A stretch of DNA of 41,760 nucleotides from Beroe ovata. Its lineage: Eukaryota > Ctenophora > Nuda > Beroida > Beroidae. The notes beneath the pieces were generated by a model. It saw only the letters and a list, made by a program, of their open reading frames with translations. It was not told the DNA's origin and did no database searches. Both the position numbers and the translations under genes were made by a program. The stretch is taken from the NCBI GenBank assembly GCA_946803715.1, contig CAMPET010000113.1:15772-57531 (forward strand). Direction: 5' to 3'. Shown in pieces: positions 1 through 10,700 of this stretch; the first letter of the stretch is position 1, and every line of letters begins with the position of its first letter.

Positions 1-1131
1 ATCAAATCCCCACGAATTCTTCTTTCACCTAAAGTGGTCAAGTTCATAATTTCTAATCGTCTGCTGTAGGGAAGCATCCCAATATCATTAGCAAGGCGAG
101 TAAATCTTCTCTGAATAGATTCAAATTCTAAAATAAGTGACCAATTACCATGACAATTGACAGGGTTCCATAGTTGTACACAATACTCCAACTTTGGTCT
201 GATTAAAGCCTTATAAATACGAGATAGGATCCTATAGTCACGATTTATAATGTTACGTGAAACCCAAGCTATACACTTGTTAGCATCTTTGATACAGTTC
301 CTAACCGTTTCATCCCATGCCAAATTCTTACTAACAAATAAACCCAAGTCCTTCTCAGAATCTACTTCTTTCAGAAGGACCCCATCTAAGAAATATTCGT
401 TATGAGGGTTGTCATTGAAGTCTAAGTGCATCACTTTACACTTTTTGGAGTTGAATTTGAGAAGCCAAAGAGCCTCCCAATTTTCAAGCTTGCTCAAATC
501 ATCACAAACTATATTCTTGTCACTGGCATTAGCTATTATTTTGAGGTCATCTGCAAACAATTTAGTAGTATTGATTATTCCTTCAGGCAGGTCATTGATG
601 AATAGCACAAAAAGTAGTGGCCCAAGGACAGACCCTTGAGGAACACCTGAAAGAACTGGTCTAAAAGTGGAATAAGATCCACGTACACTGGTTCTCATTG
701 ACCTGCCATTCAGAAAATCTCTCACAATATCTAAAATTGGACCCTGTAGCCCCAACTTTTCTAATTTAGTTATCAGCCTATAATGTGGAACAGAATCGAA
801 GGCCTTCCAAAAATCTAGATATATAATATCCACGGGATACCCAGCTTCTAACAAGTTTAAAATAGTATCTACCGACTCTAACAAATTTGAGAAACAAGAT
901 TTCTTTTCTACGAAACCATGCTGATCTTCTACGATTTTATCTTCAATGACATTCAAGATATATTTCCTCAAAAATTTCTTCATACCATTACTCCCTAGTG
1001 TCTCTCTACCCCTATTACCCTCGCTAAAGCAGGATTTAACCCTGGAAAAGCTGCAATATAAATATAAAAGGTGTTCATGTTCCCACGTTGCGTTGATGCA
1101 CATGGATTTAGAATTACAACCCAATTGATTT
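1..1131 (-). mobile_element. Non-LTR retrotransposon reverse transcriptase, partial, frame intact
   Basis: The minus strand is open with no stop codon from 1131 down to the window edge. Reading high to low it shows reverse-transcriptase blocks in order: QHGF near 920, YLDFWKAFDSVPH (palm block with the first catalytic Asp) near 800-830, SGVPQGSVLGPLLF near 600-650, and FADD (catalytic Asp pair) near 545-556. Then comes a thumb-like stretch with LGLFVSKNLAWD near 330 and YCVQLWNP near 170-195. This order and the VPQGSVLGP and FADD motifs are typical of Jockey/CR1-like LINEs. The usual block before QHGF (NYRPISLTS type) is not recognisable, so the element is probably 5'-truncated or rearranged near 1000. 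The upstream endonuclease is absent and the 3' end lies outside the window. The lack of stops suggests a fairly young insertion. Confidence 0.9.
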
Positions 1132-1139
1132 ACTCAGCC

Positions 1140-2350
1140 ATATAACTCAGATATATACGCGTGCACAGCACCAACGGTAAGTTACATTGTTGATCGATGC
1201 AGATGATTGTTTGCAGTGTAGACAGGCGGAGCTGAGCTGGACTAGGCCCAGCTGTCCAATATGTTGCAAGCCACTATCAAACTTTCCGGATGTTATCTGT
1301 ATCTGTCCACTGTTTCTTACTTCATCGCAAGTAACAGTGGACAGATAACATCCCGCAAATTCAAACCGGACCGCAAATTTCGCGGCGGGCGTGGCGCACG
1401 CGATACCAGTGTCTATCTATATAATATCAAACCTGATGAAGATTGAAGGCGCGCGCGAGCGAAAGCCGAAAACAGACGTGGTTTGTAGGATTTTACCCTA
1501 CCGTCGGTGCGCGCGATTTTCAATCCGATCCGCGCCGCCAGGGATAAAATCCCGCCAGCAAGGGTAGGGTGAAATCCTGCAAAGACGTGGTCAGATCATG
1601 TTAGTAAAATTGCTTCCCACTCTAGCTGGTGGGATTTAGGCCGGCCTTGCATTGTAAAATTTCACTCTACCCTTGGCCTTGGCATGGCTTTGCTGCACTG
1701 GCAATATCCCTGGCAATGGGCAAGACCGCTACGAATTACAATTGCGCGGCGCCGACGCGACGTGTGCACACGGTGCGCGCCCGGGCCCGGCCCCTATTCT
1801 ATTCAGTAAATTGAAAAGTTGCCGGATGTTGTCCACTGTTTCTTGCGCGCGCCGCGCGCAAGAAACAGTGGACAGATAACATCCGGCAACTGAAAAGTCA
1901 AAAAACCACGGAGACGCGGACGTACAGCTCGCGGAGTATTTGAGTCACGCAGCGGGCGAACACGCCGACGGTATAAGGAAAAACGGCTTACATTACAGTG
2001 GTCATGTCAGATAAAATCTGACAAGTTGAGCATTTGAATTTATTCAAATTACCTACAACATGCAAAGGATGAAATAATGAGTGAACATATGTTACTTCAA
2101 AATTTGCCTGGCGATGCTAGGCCCTGGCGATGCTAGGCCCAGCTAAGAATAATTTGCGGCGCGCGCGCAATGAAATTCTCGACAGGGGCTATCATCGACA
2201 GCCAATTCAAAATTTTTGCCTGATGCTATATACCTGTCCACTGTTTCTCGCGCGCACGCGGTAAAAAGTGGACAAATATGAGATAACATCAAGTGGTCGA
2301 TTTTGACTGGCGCAGTGCAAGACCACTGACAAACACTCAAGCATAAGGTA
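1140..2350. repeat. Cluster of GC-rich fold-back (hairpin) repeats
   Basis: No gene is seen here. The stretch carries several inverted repeats with arms built on CCACTGTTTCT and its complement followed by GGACAGATAACATCC, enclosing alternating GC runs. They lie at about 1288-1353, 1818-1890 and 2230-2293. A further inverted pair (GGATTTTACCCTAC and GTAGGGTGAAATCC) lies at about 1487-1577. A separate unit at 2105-2210 (CTGGCGATGCTAGGCCC, then ATTCTCGACAGGGGCTATCATCGACAG in two overlapping motifs) is shared with 36.4-37.5 kb. The family looks like non-autonomous fold-back or MITE-type elements. No transposase is present. Confidence 0.75.
1812..1898. repeat. Near-perfect hairpin element with 8-bp flanking direct repeat
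   Basis: The arms are 1818-1850 and 1854-1890 and pair almost fully: GTTGCCGGATGTT on the left and AACATCCGGCAAC on the right, continuing through CCACTGTTTCTTGCGCGC and its complement. The left arm lacks four bases (AGAT on the right). TGAAAAGT occurs directly on both sides, at 1812-1819 and 1891-1898, and overlaps the left arm by two bases. It could be an 8-bp target-site duplication, as in hAT-like elements, but chance is possible. Confidence 0.6.
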
Positions 2351-3408
2351 GTGTTTCTCAGTGGCTGAGATTGTATTGAATAAGTGATGATTAACATATT
2401 ACTTAATCAAGACTTCAGCATTGTTTACCCCCTCCTTCTGTAATCATCTGTAATCATTGCTCAAACCCCTCACAGTAGGGAAATATGTAATCACACGTCA
2501 CCCCCTTCTGACAGAAAGCTCTGAAATAAACAAAGGGATATGATATAGAGCCTTGTGGATAACAAGCTAAATGGGGGATGGGGCAAAATGACTTAGGACT
2601 TGCTCTGCTTCTTTTAGTGTTCAGACTACTAGGTTTCAGGGGCAATCTTGAATATTATTATCTAGGACTAGCCTGATGCATATTCAGCTAGAGGGGGGAC
2701 ACCTAAATGGGGGACAGGACTAAATATAGGACTTGCTCTGCTGTAGGATGCTTACAGACTGGCCAAAATTCGCCCTACAGGCTGCTTTCAGCTTTGATAG
2801 GGTAGTACGCCGACTATTATTCACTGTATAGTATCCACTATCCAGTCTAGCCTCTTGGCCATTTTGAGTAGGATACTGATACACTCTGTAGAGAGGATAC
2901 ATGGTAAGTGTATATATGCTTCTTGAAGGGAGTATAGTTAGTACTTAGTTGTATGCAGTGAGTATATGCTCAGTAGGAGGATGTACACTGAGTGCTAGCA
3001 ATATACAGTGAGTAGTCAAGGTCAAATCCCCCTCTCCGTAATCAAGTGTATTCACTTGGAAACCCCTCCCCCTCAGCTGATTTCATAATTGCATTAGGGT
3101 TCCATAATAACTCCGTTGAAGGAATTAGGCTGTTTTTTGCTCAATCTAAGAAAGGAGTTTGATTCTACTGTTGCTTAACACTCAGTAGATTATTTGATCT
3201 GTCAGTTTGCAGTTGATACATCATGCATGCCAGACCACTAATTTCAGAGTGACAGGCATCAAGTGCCAAGAATGATGATGTAATCAGTGACAAACACTCT
3301 CCTCTTCTATGAAAAATTTGTCATAGAGAAAAACCCTTTTATATGAGAGTAGTCCATAACATATCCTAACTGCTTTGAAACTTCAATGCCATATATCTTT
3401 TAGGTAGT
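2351..3408. other. Intergenic region upstream of RPS9
   Basis: I see no convincing coding exon. Two related pyrimidine-rich motifs with GTAATCA(T/A) and AAACCCCTC occur near 2427-2470 and 3025-3070. CTTTTAG at 3397-3403 reads as a splice acceptor five bases before the RPS9 start codon. The RPS9 5'-UTR exon and promoter therefore probably lie within this stretch, but their position cannot be fixed. Confidence 0.4.
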
Positions 3409-4337
3409 ATGAGTCACATTGTTTACTCAAAAACCTATGCCACTCCCCGTCGGCCATTTGAGAAGGAGCGTTTGGACTCTGAATTGAAGCTCATTGGAGA
3501 ATTTGGACTTCGAAATAAACGAGAGGTACATCTCAACTGCTTGTTATCACAACTTCCTCCAGCACAGCCTAAGTGATGTCTATCATAACTGAAGAAAATG
3601 AATATTTGATGGCTGTGGCGTAAAATATATTCAATTCAATTCAATAATATTCTCATGAAACTTAGAATAGTGCCTTATAAGTTCGGGAATTGATGATTCC
3701 TAAGTTTCTAATCTATCTATCTACTTTTATCAACCTTAAATTTTTGCAGGTCTGGAGAGTCAAGTATACTCTTGCAAAGATCAGAAAAGCAGCTCGAGAA
3801 TTGCTTACCCTTGAAGATAAGGATCCAAGGAGGCTATTTGAGGGAAATGCTATCCTGAGGAGGCTTGTGAGGATTGGGGTCTTGGATGAGAACAGAATGA
3901 AACTTGATTATGTTCTTGGTAAGAAGGAAGACTACACCTACTTGTGAAACAATAATGCTTGTTGACGGAGATCGGGGTCTGCTTGAACCTTACTCATTCA
4001 ATTCAATTCAATTCAATTCAACCTTACTGATTGAATTTTTTTATTTTCAGGATTGAAAACTGAAGACTTCCTCGAGAGAAGACTCCAAACTCAAGTTTTT
4101 AAGCTTGGCCTTGCCAAAAGTATCCATCATGCTCGTGTGCTGATCAGACAGAAGCACATTCGTGTCAGAAAACAAGTCGTCAACATCCCATCTTTCATTG
4201 TACGATTGGATGCCCAGAAGCACATTGACATTGCAATCAATTCAGCTTATGGATCAGGCAGAGAGGGTCGTGTGAAGAGAAAGAGGATGAAGGCAGGAGC
4301 TGGAGGCAGTGCTGACAACGATGAAGATGAGGATTAA
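3409..4337 (+). CDS. RPS9: 40S ribosomal protein S9 (uS4)
   Basis: Small-subunit ribosomal protein of the uS4 family. It binds 18S rRNA early in 40S assembly and contributes to decoding fidelity. Three coding exons, 3409-3525, 3750-3918 and 4051-4337, join in phases 0 and 1 to give 190 residues, against 194 in human. The match to animal RPS9 is near-complete: [14 protein letters not shown] at the N-terminus, then [20 protein letters not shown]. The S4 RNA-binding region includes [18 protein letters not shown] and [19 protein letters not shown]. The tail is acidic and ends in DNDEDED. The first eight residues differ from vertebrates. An apparent acceptor at 3401-3403 implies a spliced 5' UTR. 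Both introns carry short (ATTCA)n runs. The next gene starts only 188 bp downstream on the same strand. Confidence 0.98.
3990..4022 (+). repeat. (ATTCA)n simple repeat in RPS9 intron 2
   Basis: About six units of ATTCA sit just before the polypyrimidine tract of the last intron. A shorter run of the same unit is in intron 1 near 3628-3644. Confidence 0.9.
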
Positions 4338-4525
4338 TTGCTCGGAATTTTGTTTTTATTTATATCCAAATGTTCTCTTCATTGACTCATTGCTAAGACT
4401 CGCTCTCCTTATAAACGGACAGATGATTAACATTGTGTTATCACATAATTACATCTCAATTATTCTGCCATTTCATGCCGTGAGAATACCACAGGTATAG
4501 GCTTAAATCAATTCAAGCTATCATA

Positions 4526-6600
4526 ATGTCTCAGTATTTTCAGCTCAAATTAACGGTAATTCCTGTCATCGGAGGTATAATAGTTTGTCTTATGACATCC
4601 AGTTTCTTTGAAGGGGAGCCAGTCATGGCAACTGATCCATCATCTTTTACTGAGCCATCAAAGATCGTGACAAAGTCACTGCACATTGTTCTTAAAGCAG
4701 ATTTAAGTGACTCTGTTTTAACTGGATTCGTTGATATTGAATTTGAAAGGCTCCGCAATGGTTATAATGTATTGAAACTGGATACAAAAGACTTAGAAAT
4801 ATACAATGTCATAGATACTAATACCAAGGAAGCTCTCTCATTTGACATAGGAGAAAGGGTTGCTGACTTTGGTTCACCTTTATCAATAACATTGAATGAA
4901 AGTACATCAGTAGTCACAATACACTACAAGACTTCCCCATCAGCTTCAGGGGTCCAGGTTCTGAAGCCAGAGCAGACTTTAGGGAAGTATCCTTACTTGT
5001 TTACACAATGTCAAGCTATACATGCAAGAAGCATTGTACCTTGTCAAGACACACCAGGAGTGAAAGCTCCATACTCTGCGCAGATAACTGTCCAAAAACC
5101 TCTTGTTGCTGTTATGAGCGCAGTGTCTGTTAAATCCGAGGAGACTGCTCACGACACAACTTATTTTTTTCATCAGAAAATACCCATTCCCTCGTATCTC
5201 ATTGCTATTGTGGTAGGAGACATTGTATCTAGAGATATAAGTGATAGGGTAAGGGTATGGTCAGAGAGTGCAAATATTGATGAATGCTACTATGAATTTC
5301 AAGAAACTGATGAAATACTGAAGACTGCTGAGTCTATTGCAGGCCCTTATGTGTGGGGCAGATATGATCTTGTGGTTCTTCCCCCTTCATTTCCATACGG
5401 GGGTATGGAAAACCCATGCTTGACATTTGTAACCCCAACTCTTCTTGCTGGTGACAGAAGTTTAGTTAATGTTGTTGCTCATGAAATAGCACACAGTTGG
5501 ACAGGTAATTTGGTGACAAATGCTAACTGGGAGCATTTCTGGCTGAATGAGGGATTTACTGTTTTCCTGGAAAGGAAGATTCTGGGAAAATTGGCAGGAG
5601 GTGAGGCTAAAAGGCAAGCTGCCCACCTTGATGGTCTTGAAAGCTTGAAATATTCTCTAGAAGTTTTTGGCGAGGACAATCCTCTGACAGCATTGCATGT
5701 TAACTTGAAAGATGTTGACCCTGATGATGCATTCTCATCTGTACCTTATGAGAAGGGGTCTAATTTCTTGTTTTACTTAGAAAGTCTTGTTGGAGGGCCA
5801 ACGATATTTGATCCCTTCATAAGGAGTTATATTGAAAAGTTTTCATACAAAAGTATAACATCAGATGCTTTCGTTGAGTTCTTCAAATCAAGTTTTCACG
5901 ATGTTTCTGTGGATTGGGATAGGTGGCTGTCCTCTCCCGGAATACCACCTGTTGTCCCTGATTACGACAATTCACTTCAACAGAAACCTGCTGAGACTGC
6001 TCATGCATGGTCAGCTGGTGTCATTGATAGGAGTGACCTGGAAAAGTTATCCGCAAGCCAGGTATACTAACTGCAGCATTCTCTTTTTCTGAAAAAGTGA
6101 TTCCTCTAATCCCCTATGCAATTTCTTTTCTAACACATAACTCAGTATTTTTCGGCAGATAATGTCAACACTGCGGTTACTTCACAGATATGATAACATA
6201 ACGTTATCAAGTGTGGAACGGCTTGATAAATATTTCCACTTCCAGTCATCCAAAAACAGTGAAATCTTGTTTAGGTAACTCATTGAAATGAGATGATTAT
6301 CACATGTTGAATCATTTCATAATATGTAATTATTCTATAAAAGTGGTCTAGAGTGGTCACATTCTTTATTTCAGTTGGTTCAGACTTGGAATCAAAGTAA
6401 GATATGATGCAGTTGTAAACCCAGCACTGGGTTTTGTGACACAGCAAGGACGAATGAAGTATGTTAGGCCATTGTACCGGGACTTGGCTCAGTGGGAAAA
6501 ATATCGTTTGCAGACAATTGATGTGTTCAATTCACATAAACACTTCTACCATTCTATTTGTGCAAATATGTTAGAAAAGGATTTTCTCGTATACAAATAA
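4526..6600 (+). CDS. LTA4H: Leukotriene A4 hydrolase / M1 aminopeptidase homologue
   Basis: Zinc metallohydrolase of the M1 family. In vertebrates it is a cytosolic aminopeptidase that also opens the epoxide of LTA4. Exons 4526-6061, 6159-6274 and 6375-6600 join in phases 0 and 2 to 625 residues (592 from the second in-frame ATG at 4625; human 611). Key motifs are all present: QCQAIH, YGGMENPCLTF, zinc site HEIAH (319-323) with the third ligand Glu342 in WLNEGF, the proton-donor Tyr in SVPYEKG, and the C-terminal GRMKYVRPL that holds the carboxylate-binding Arg and Lys. The residue five before that Tyr is Phe, where human has Tyr378. The 33 extra N-terminal residues are hydrophobic (VIPVIGGIIVCLM). 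The ATG at 4625 has the stronger context (G at -3 and +4) and matches the human start. AATAAA lies at 6605-6610, right after the stop. Confidence 0.95.
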
Positions 6601-6604
6601 GATG

Positions 6605-6610
6605 AATAAA
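6605..6610 (+). terminator. Polyadenylation signal AATAAA of the LTA4H homologue
   Basis: A canonical AATAAA begins five bases after the stop codon at 6600. The 3' UTR would be very short. Confidence 0.6.
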
Positions 6611-6711
6611 CCTTATTTCACTGAGTTTTCTCCCGAATTTGTCTTAAAAATGTGCATCAAATCAAGATTTTTCATTGCCCCCATAAGTTAGTATGAGGTG
6701 CTGAAGTCAGT

Positions 6712-7003
6712 ATGTCGGTTTCTAAAGTTTCTGTTCCTTGTGACTTCACCGAATTCCATGGAAATATTACTATAAGCCTTGAAAACTCAAGCAATATGAA
6801 GGCTAACTCACTCATCCTTTCATGGAACAGCAGTGTATTCAAAAACTTATTCTTTGATTTGAAGCAGAATTGTAGATATAACCAAAGATGTTGTCAATGT
6901 AGGGAATGTATTTCTTGAGGGACTATATAGTGGAAGCATCAATGTAGATTGGTGCAGGTTCAGAGAAATTCACGAAATTGCTTATGTATTCAAAGTTGAA
7001 TGA
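6712..7003 (+). pseudogene. BTB/POZ-domain-like fragment with one frameshift
   Basis: The frame from ATG 6712 reads MSVSKVSVPCDF, then MKANSLILSWNSSVFKNLF. This matches the part of a BTB domain where a conserved segment (usually with H.R.VLAA.S..F) precedes the oligomerisation helices. After DLKQN near 6868 the pattern continues only in the next frame, from 6869: IVDITKDVVNVGNVFLEGLYSG, then EIAYVF and a stop at 7001-7003. The two halves together resemble one short BTB domain (F...LYSG is the usual LLEYIYTG block). A single-base frameshift divides them. It may be a decayed copy, an assembly error, or part of a gene whose other exons I cannot see. The BTB assignment is by pattern only. Confidence 0.45.
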
Positions 7004-7775
7004 ATGGCAGCAAAGTGTGTAGAGGCATTTTGGCAATTCTGTAAGGCTTCTTCACTGGGGGTTTGCAGCTCAAAAAAAAACCAAGGCCGGCCGACCCTAC
7101 TTTTCCTATTTTTGGGCTAGGTTTTTGGTTTTTTTGGTAAATTTTGGAGAAATCGGACAACACCAGTAAGTTTGGTATTATTATTACCATTCTCTCCCAT
7201 TCAATAATTTATAAATGAAGTTCCATCTAAACATTCGACTTAAATTTATGGTTTCCCGTGGTTTTGGATTGTAAAGGGCAGGTTTCGCAATATATATATA
7301 TATGTACTGGAATATATTGAGCCCCTTTTTTTGTTTAATGAGGCGGTGTACTCTGAACCGATTTTGAAATGCCCCATGCTGATGAAAATAATGGTATTAT
7401 CGTTCACATAATCCTATTGATCAAGTATCGAAGTAATTGATAGCATTTATATTATTTTCCCCTTTATATAATTTAGGACATGAGAAAGAAATTGATCTTC
7501 AAAAATGATAAAGGTGTAAGTTGTGTAATTGTGTAATTGTCTAGAGGTGTAATTGTGTAAATGTAGATGTAATTGTGTATGTTATCATACCTACTGCACA
7601 GTAAGCATGTCATTTCGTAAGCAACACATATGATAATTTCTGTTCTATTCGTGAAAAGTTGAATAACAACAGGTATGACGTCATGAATGTATGAACAATA
7701 CGATCAGTTATCAACATCCCTTCAAAAAACTGTAGGGAACTGTAAGATGTGATGAAAACATTTTGATGTGACGTG
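7004..7775. other. Intergenic region upstream of TONSL
   Basis: AT-rich, with no coding potential that I can support. It holds an A9 run and a palindromic GGCCGGCC near 7070-7092, a (TA)n run near 7291-7303, and a repeated GTAATTGTGTAA motif near 7516-7580. The TONSL promoter should lie at the right end. ACGTGATGG at 7771-7779 contains its start codon. Confidence 0.4.
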
Positions 7776-10700
7776 ATGGGAAAAAAGACCGAGGTTACAG
7801 ATGATTACCTTTCCATGTTGGATCGCAACACAAGAAATGAAGTGAAACGACTACAGAAACTACTGAAATCGGCATGTTCTAAAGGTATTCCATTAAGATC
7901 ACATATGTAGCAAGTAGCTACAATCTTGGTTGGTTCAAACTGAAGAGATACACTGTTTTGACTCAGTATTCTCATCAGGAAACTCATTAGAGGAGAGCAA
8001 GTTATGCAATGCCCTCGGAGAAACTTTTGCATCATCTGGATTGCAGCAACTGGCACTCCAATATCACACTCAAGATCTAGAAATAAGTCAAAGGTATGGT
8101 CAACCACTTGACATAGCCGTAGCTCACCGCAAGGTTGGCGAGATGTTTTGCGAATTGGGAGAGTTCCAAGAGGCAGTGTCGCATCAAGAGCAATATCTGT
8201 CCATATCAGAAGATCTTGGTGACCTGATTGAACAGCAACGGGCACATGCCACTCTGGGTAGAACATTTTATACACAGCTCGTGTCCGAGACAGCTGAAGA
8301 AGATTGGGCAGACTCCCCTGATGAAGAGGTTATTCAGGATATACGTAATAAAGCAGGGAGGCATTACATAAGTGCTTTGAAGCTCACAAGAACCTTGAGA
8401 TCCAAAAAGCTGTCATCTGAAGTGGAAATCCTTGAAGTAGGTACATGAGCTAATCAATTTCTGCTCCTCAATATCATGAAATTTCCCCTGATTGTGTTTT
8501 GGCGTTTTGCACATTGTCACTTATTGCAGATGACAGCAAGGCTCCACCTCAACATTGGCCTCTTGTATGAGAAGTGGAATTCCGAATTGAGCATTAATTA
8601 CTTGAAAAAAGCATTGTCCGAGGCTCAACTCAACAGAGACTCAACAATTCAACATCTGGCATTGGTTCAACTAGCTGAAGCTTCTCTTGCTGCCCAGGAT
8701 ACAGCACAAGCAATTCTCTTTGCAGAGCAGGTTAACATTCCCGTACATTTTGTAGTAATCTTGTTTCTTCCTCGTATGTATGAACTAGAACTTCTGGATG
8801 CAATTTTTAATTAACCACTTATTCTAGGCAGTAAAAGCAAGTCAGGCAAATGACCCAAACTTAGCTAAGAGTAACGAAATCTTATCACTGGCCCACATCC
8901 ATACTAAGAACGTTGTGGAAGCGAGAAAGTGTTCAAAGTTGGCTCTGCAAAAAGACATGGATCTTGATACTGCAATGACAGTCTATAAGCTCACAAAGCT
9001 CATCATGTCAACAAGACAAGTTGATTTCGGTAATATGAATAAATTGTTCCAGCTAATTGATATGAAACTGGAGACAAATTGAGAATTGATTAATTTGATT
9101 TGGTTTGGAATAACAATATGCCAAACTAAATCCAGAAAATCGTTATAGGTGAGTCTGATAGAGAAGTCGGAATCCTGTCAAAGATATCCGAATTATTTAT
9201 GAAACTGGCTTTGTACAGTCAAGCATTGCATTGGTTGGAGAAAGAGCTAGATATGGCAAAGCAGTGCAGTTCGAAATCTGAAGTATTGGCTGGTGAGATG
9301 AAGCCTCAAATGAATTAACCATTGCTTCCATGATTAATTTAGGAGCTATTCCATGGTTCATTTTATTTCTCAGATGTTCACCGTAAGCTTGGATCAAGTT
9401 ATAAGGCAGTAGGAGATTTCCAACTGTCAGTGTATCACTATACTCAACAGCTCAATCTTGTATCTAGCGCTGAGACTTGGAATAACATTGCATTGGTTTA
9501 TCTCGCAGACAAACAGCCATTTCAAGTGAGCTTATTTCCCCTTTGGATGTAGAATCGATATTTTAAAATGATTAAGTCCAGTCCTAACACCTTCGTCACG
9601 GGTTGAATCAAAAAAATTGAATTTGTAATCTTAAGATTTGATGGACTCCTGATGAATAAACAACAGGCGTGTTACGACTCAGTTCAAGCTGGACTGGGTG
9701 AAGCACAATCCCTCAAGGACAAAACAACCTGTTTGAGAAGCTTGATCAAAATCGCAAAATATCATGGGGAGCAAGAAATCATCCGTTCAGCCAGTGAAGG
9801 TAGGTATTTTCAGAATGGCAGTTGAACAATTTCCTTTCTGAGAGCCCCAGTGACAGAATTACCCCAGCTGGTCGTCGATCGCGAATTTTCGAAGATCAAA
9901 TCTGGTCGTCAATTATATTAATCGTCATTTCATTTTACACTTGCTAAGTACCATTCAATGCGACCACTTTTCAGCTCTTTTAAAAACGATAAAAACAACC
10001 GGTCGTTCGATGTTGCCTNCAAACACAAGGAAATATCGTGTTTTTCGTTTTAAGTCTAAAAAGTTGTATCATGACTTTAAAACTCTAATTTTGTTCCACG
10101 ACACATAACAGTTATGAATAGAGACGACTCGAAATTACATTGTAGAATAAATCTAGCCAATTCATCAAATAATCATAATTATGTGTCGTCTGCCTGTGCA
10201 TCGCTGTCATGAAACAGGCCAATTTATATGGTAAATTTGTTAATTCTTTGGTTCCCAATGGCATGAATTGGTCGTTGTCAACATGATGTAGGTCGCCGAG
10301 CGTCGATCTCGCGATCGCCGGGATTCTGTCACCGGGCTGAGAGCATTGTATTATTAAATAGGATGAGATCATAAAATGAGTTATAAGTATAAACGTTATG
10401 TTTTTTCAGAATTAGCTAGGTTGGAAAACTGTGATGGGGAAAGCGAGTCTTCATTGACTCCTCTTATGTCTGACGTAGAAATCAGTGAGAGTGAAGGAGA
10501 GGAAGGGAGAGAAGAGGAAGACAGTGGGTCCATATCAAAAGGAAAGAGAAGTAAGATAGGGCGCGTGAACGAAAAAGGAGAAACGCCATTGCACCAAGCA
10601 TCGATAGACGGCAAAACTGAGAAGGTATGAGGACTGAGGTGTCATTTTAACTTAAGGAACCACCAATAACATAAACTCGGTTTTTGTGCAGTTTCATGCA

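Noticed and set aside
409-639. Plus-strand ORF of 76 codons
   Set aside because: It is the antisense shadow of the reverse-transcriptase frame, whose catalytic motifs read on the minus strand.
2105-2210. Possible CRISPR-like array from spaced direct repeats with 36.4-37.5 kb
   Set aside because: Unit lengths and spacing are irregular, the repeats are dispersed, and the genome is eukaryotic.
7805-8275. Minus-strand ORF of 156 codons
   Set aside because: Shadow of TONSL exons 1-2, where the TPR text AVAHRKVGEM reads on the plus strand.
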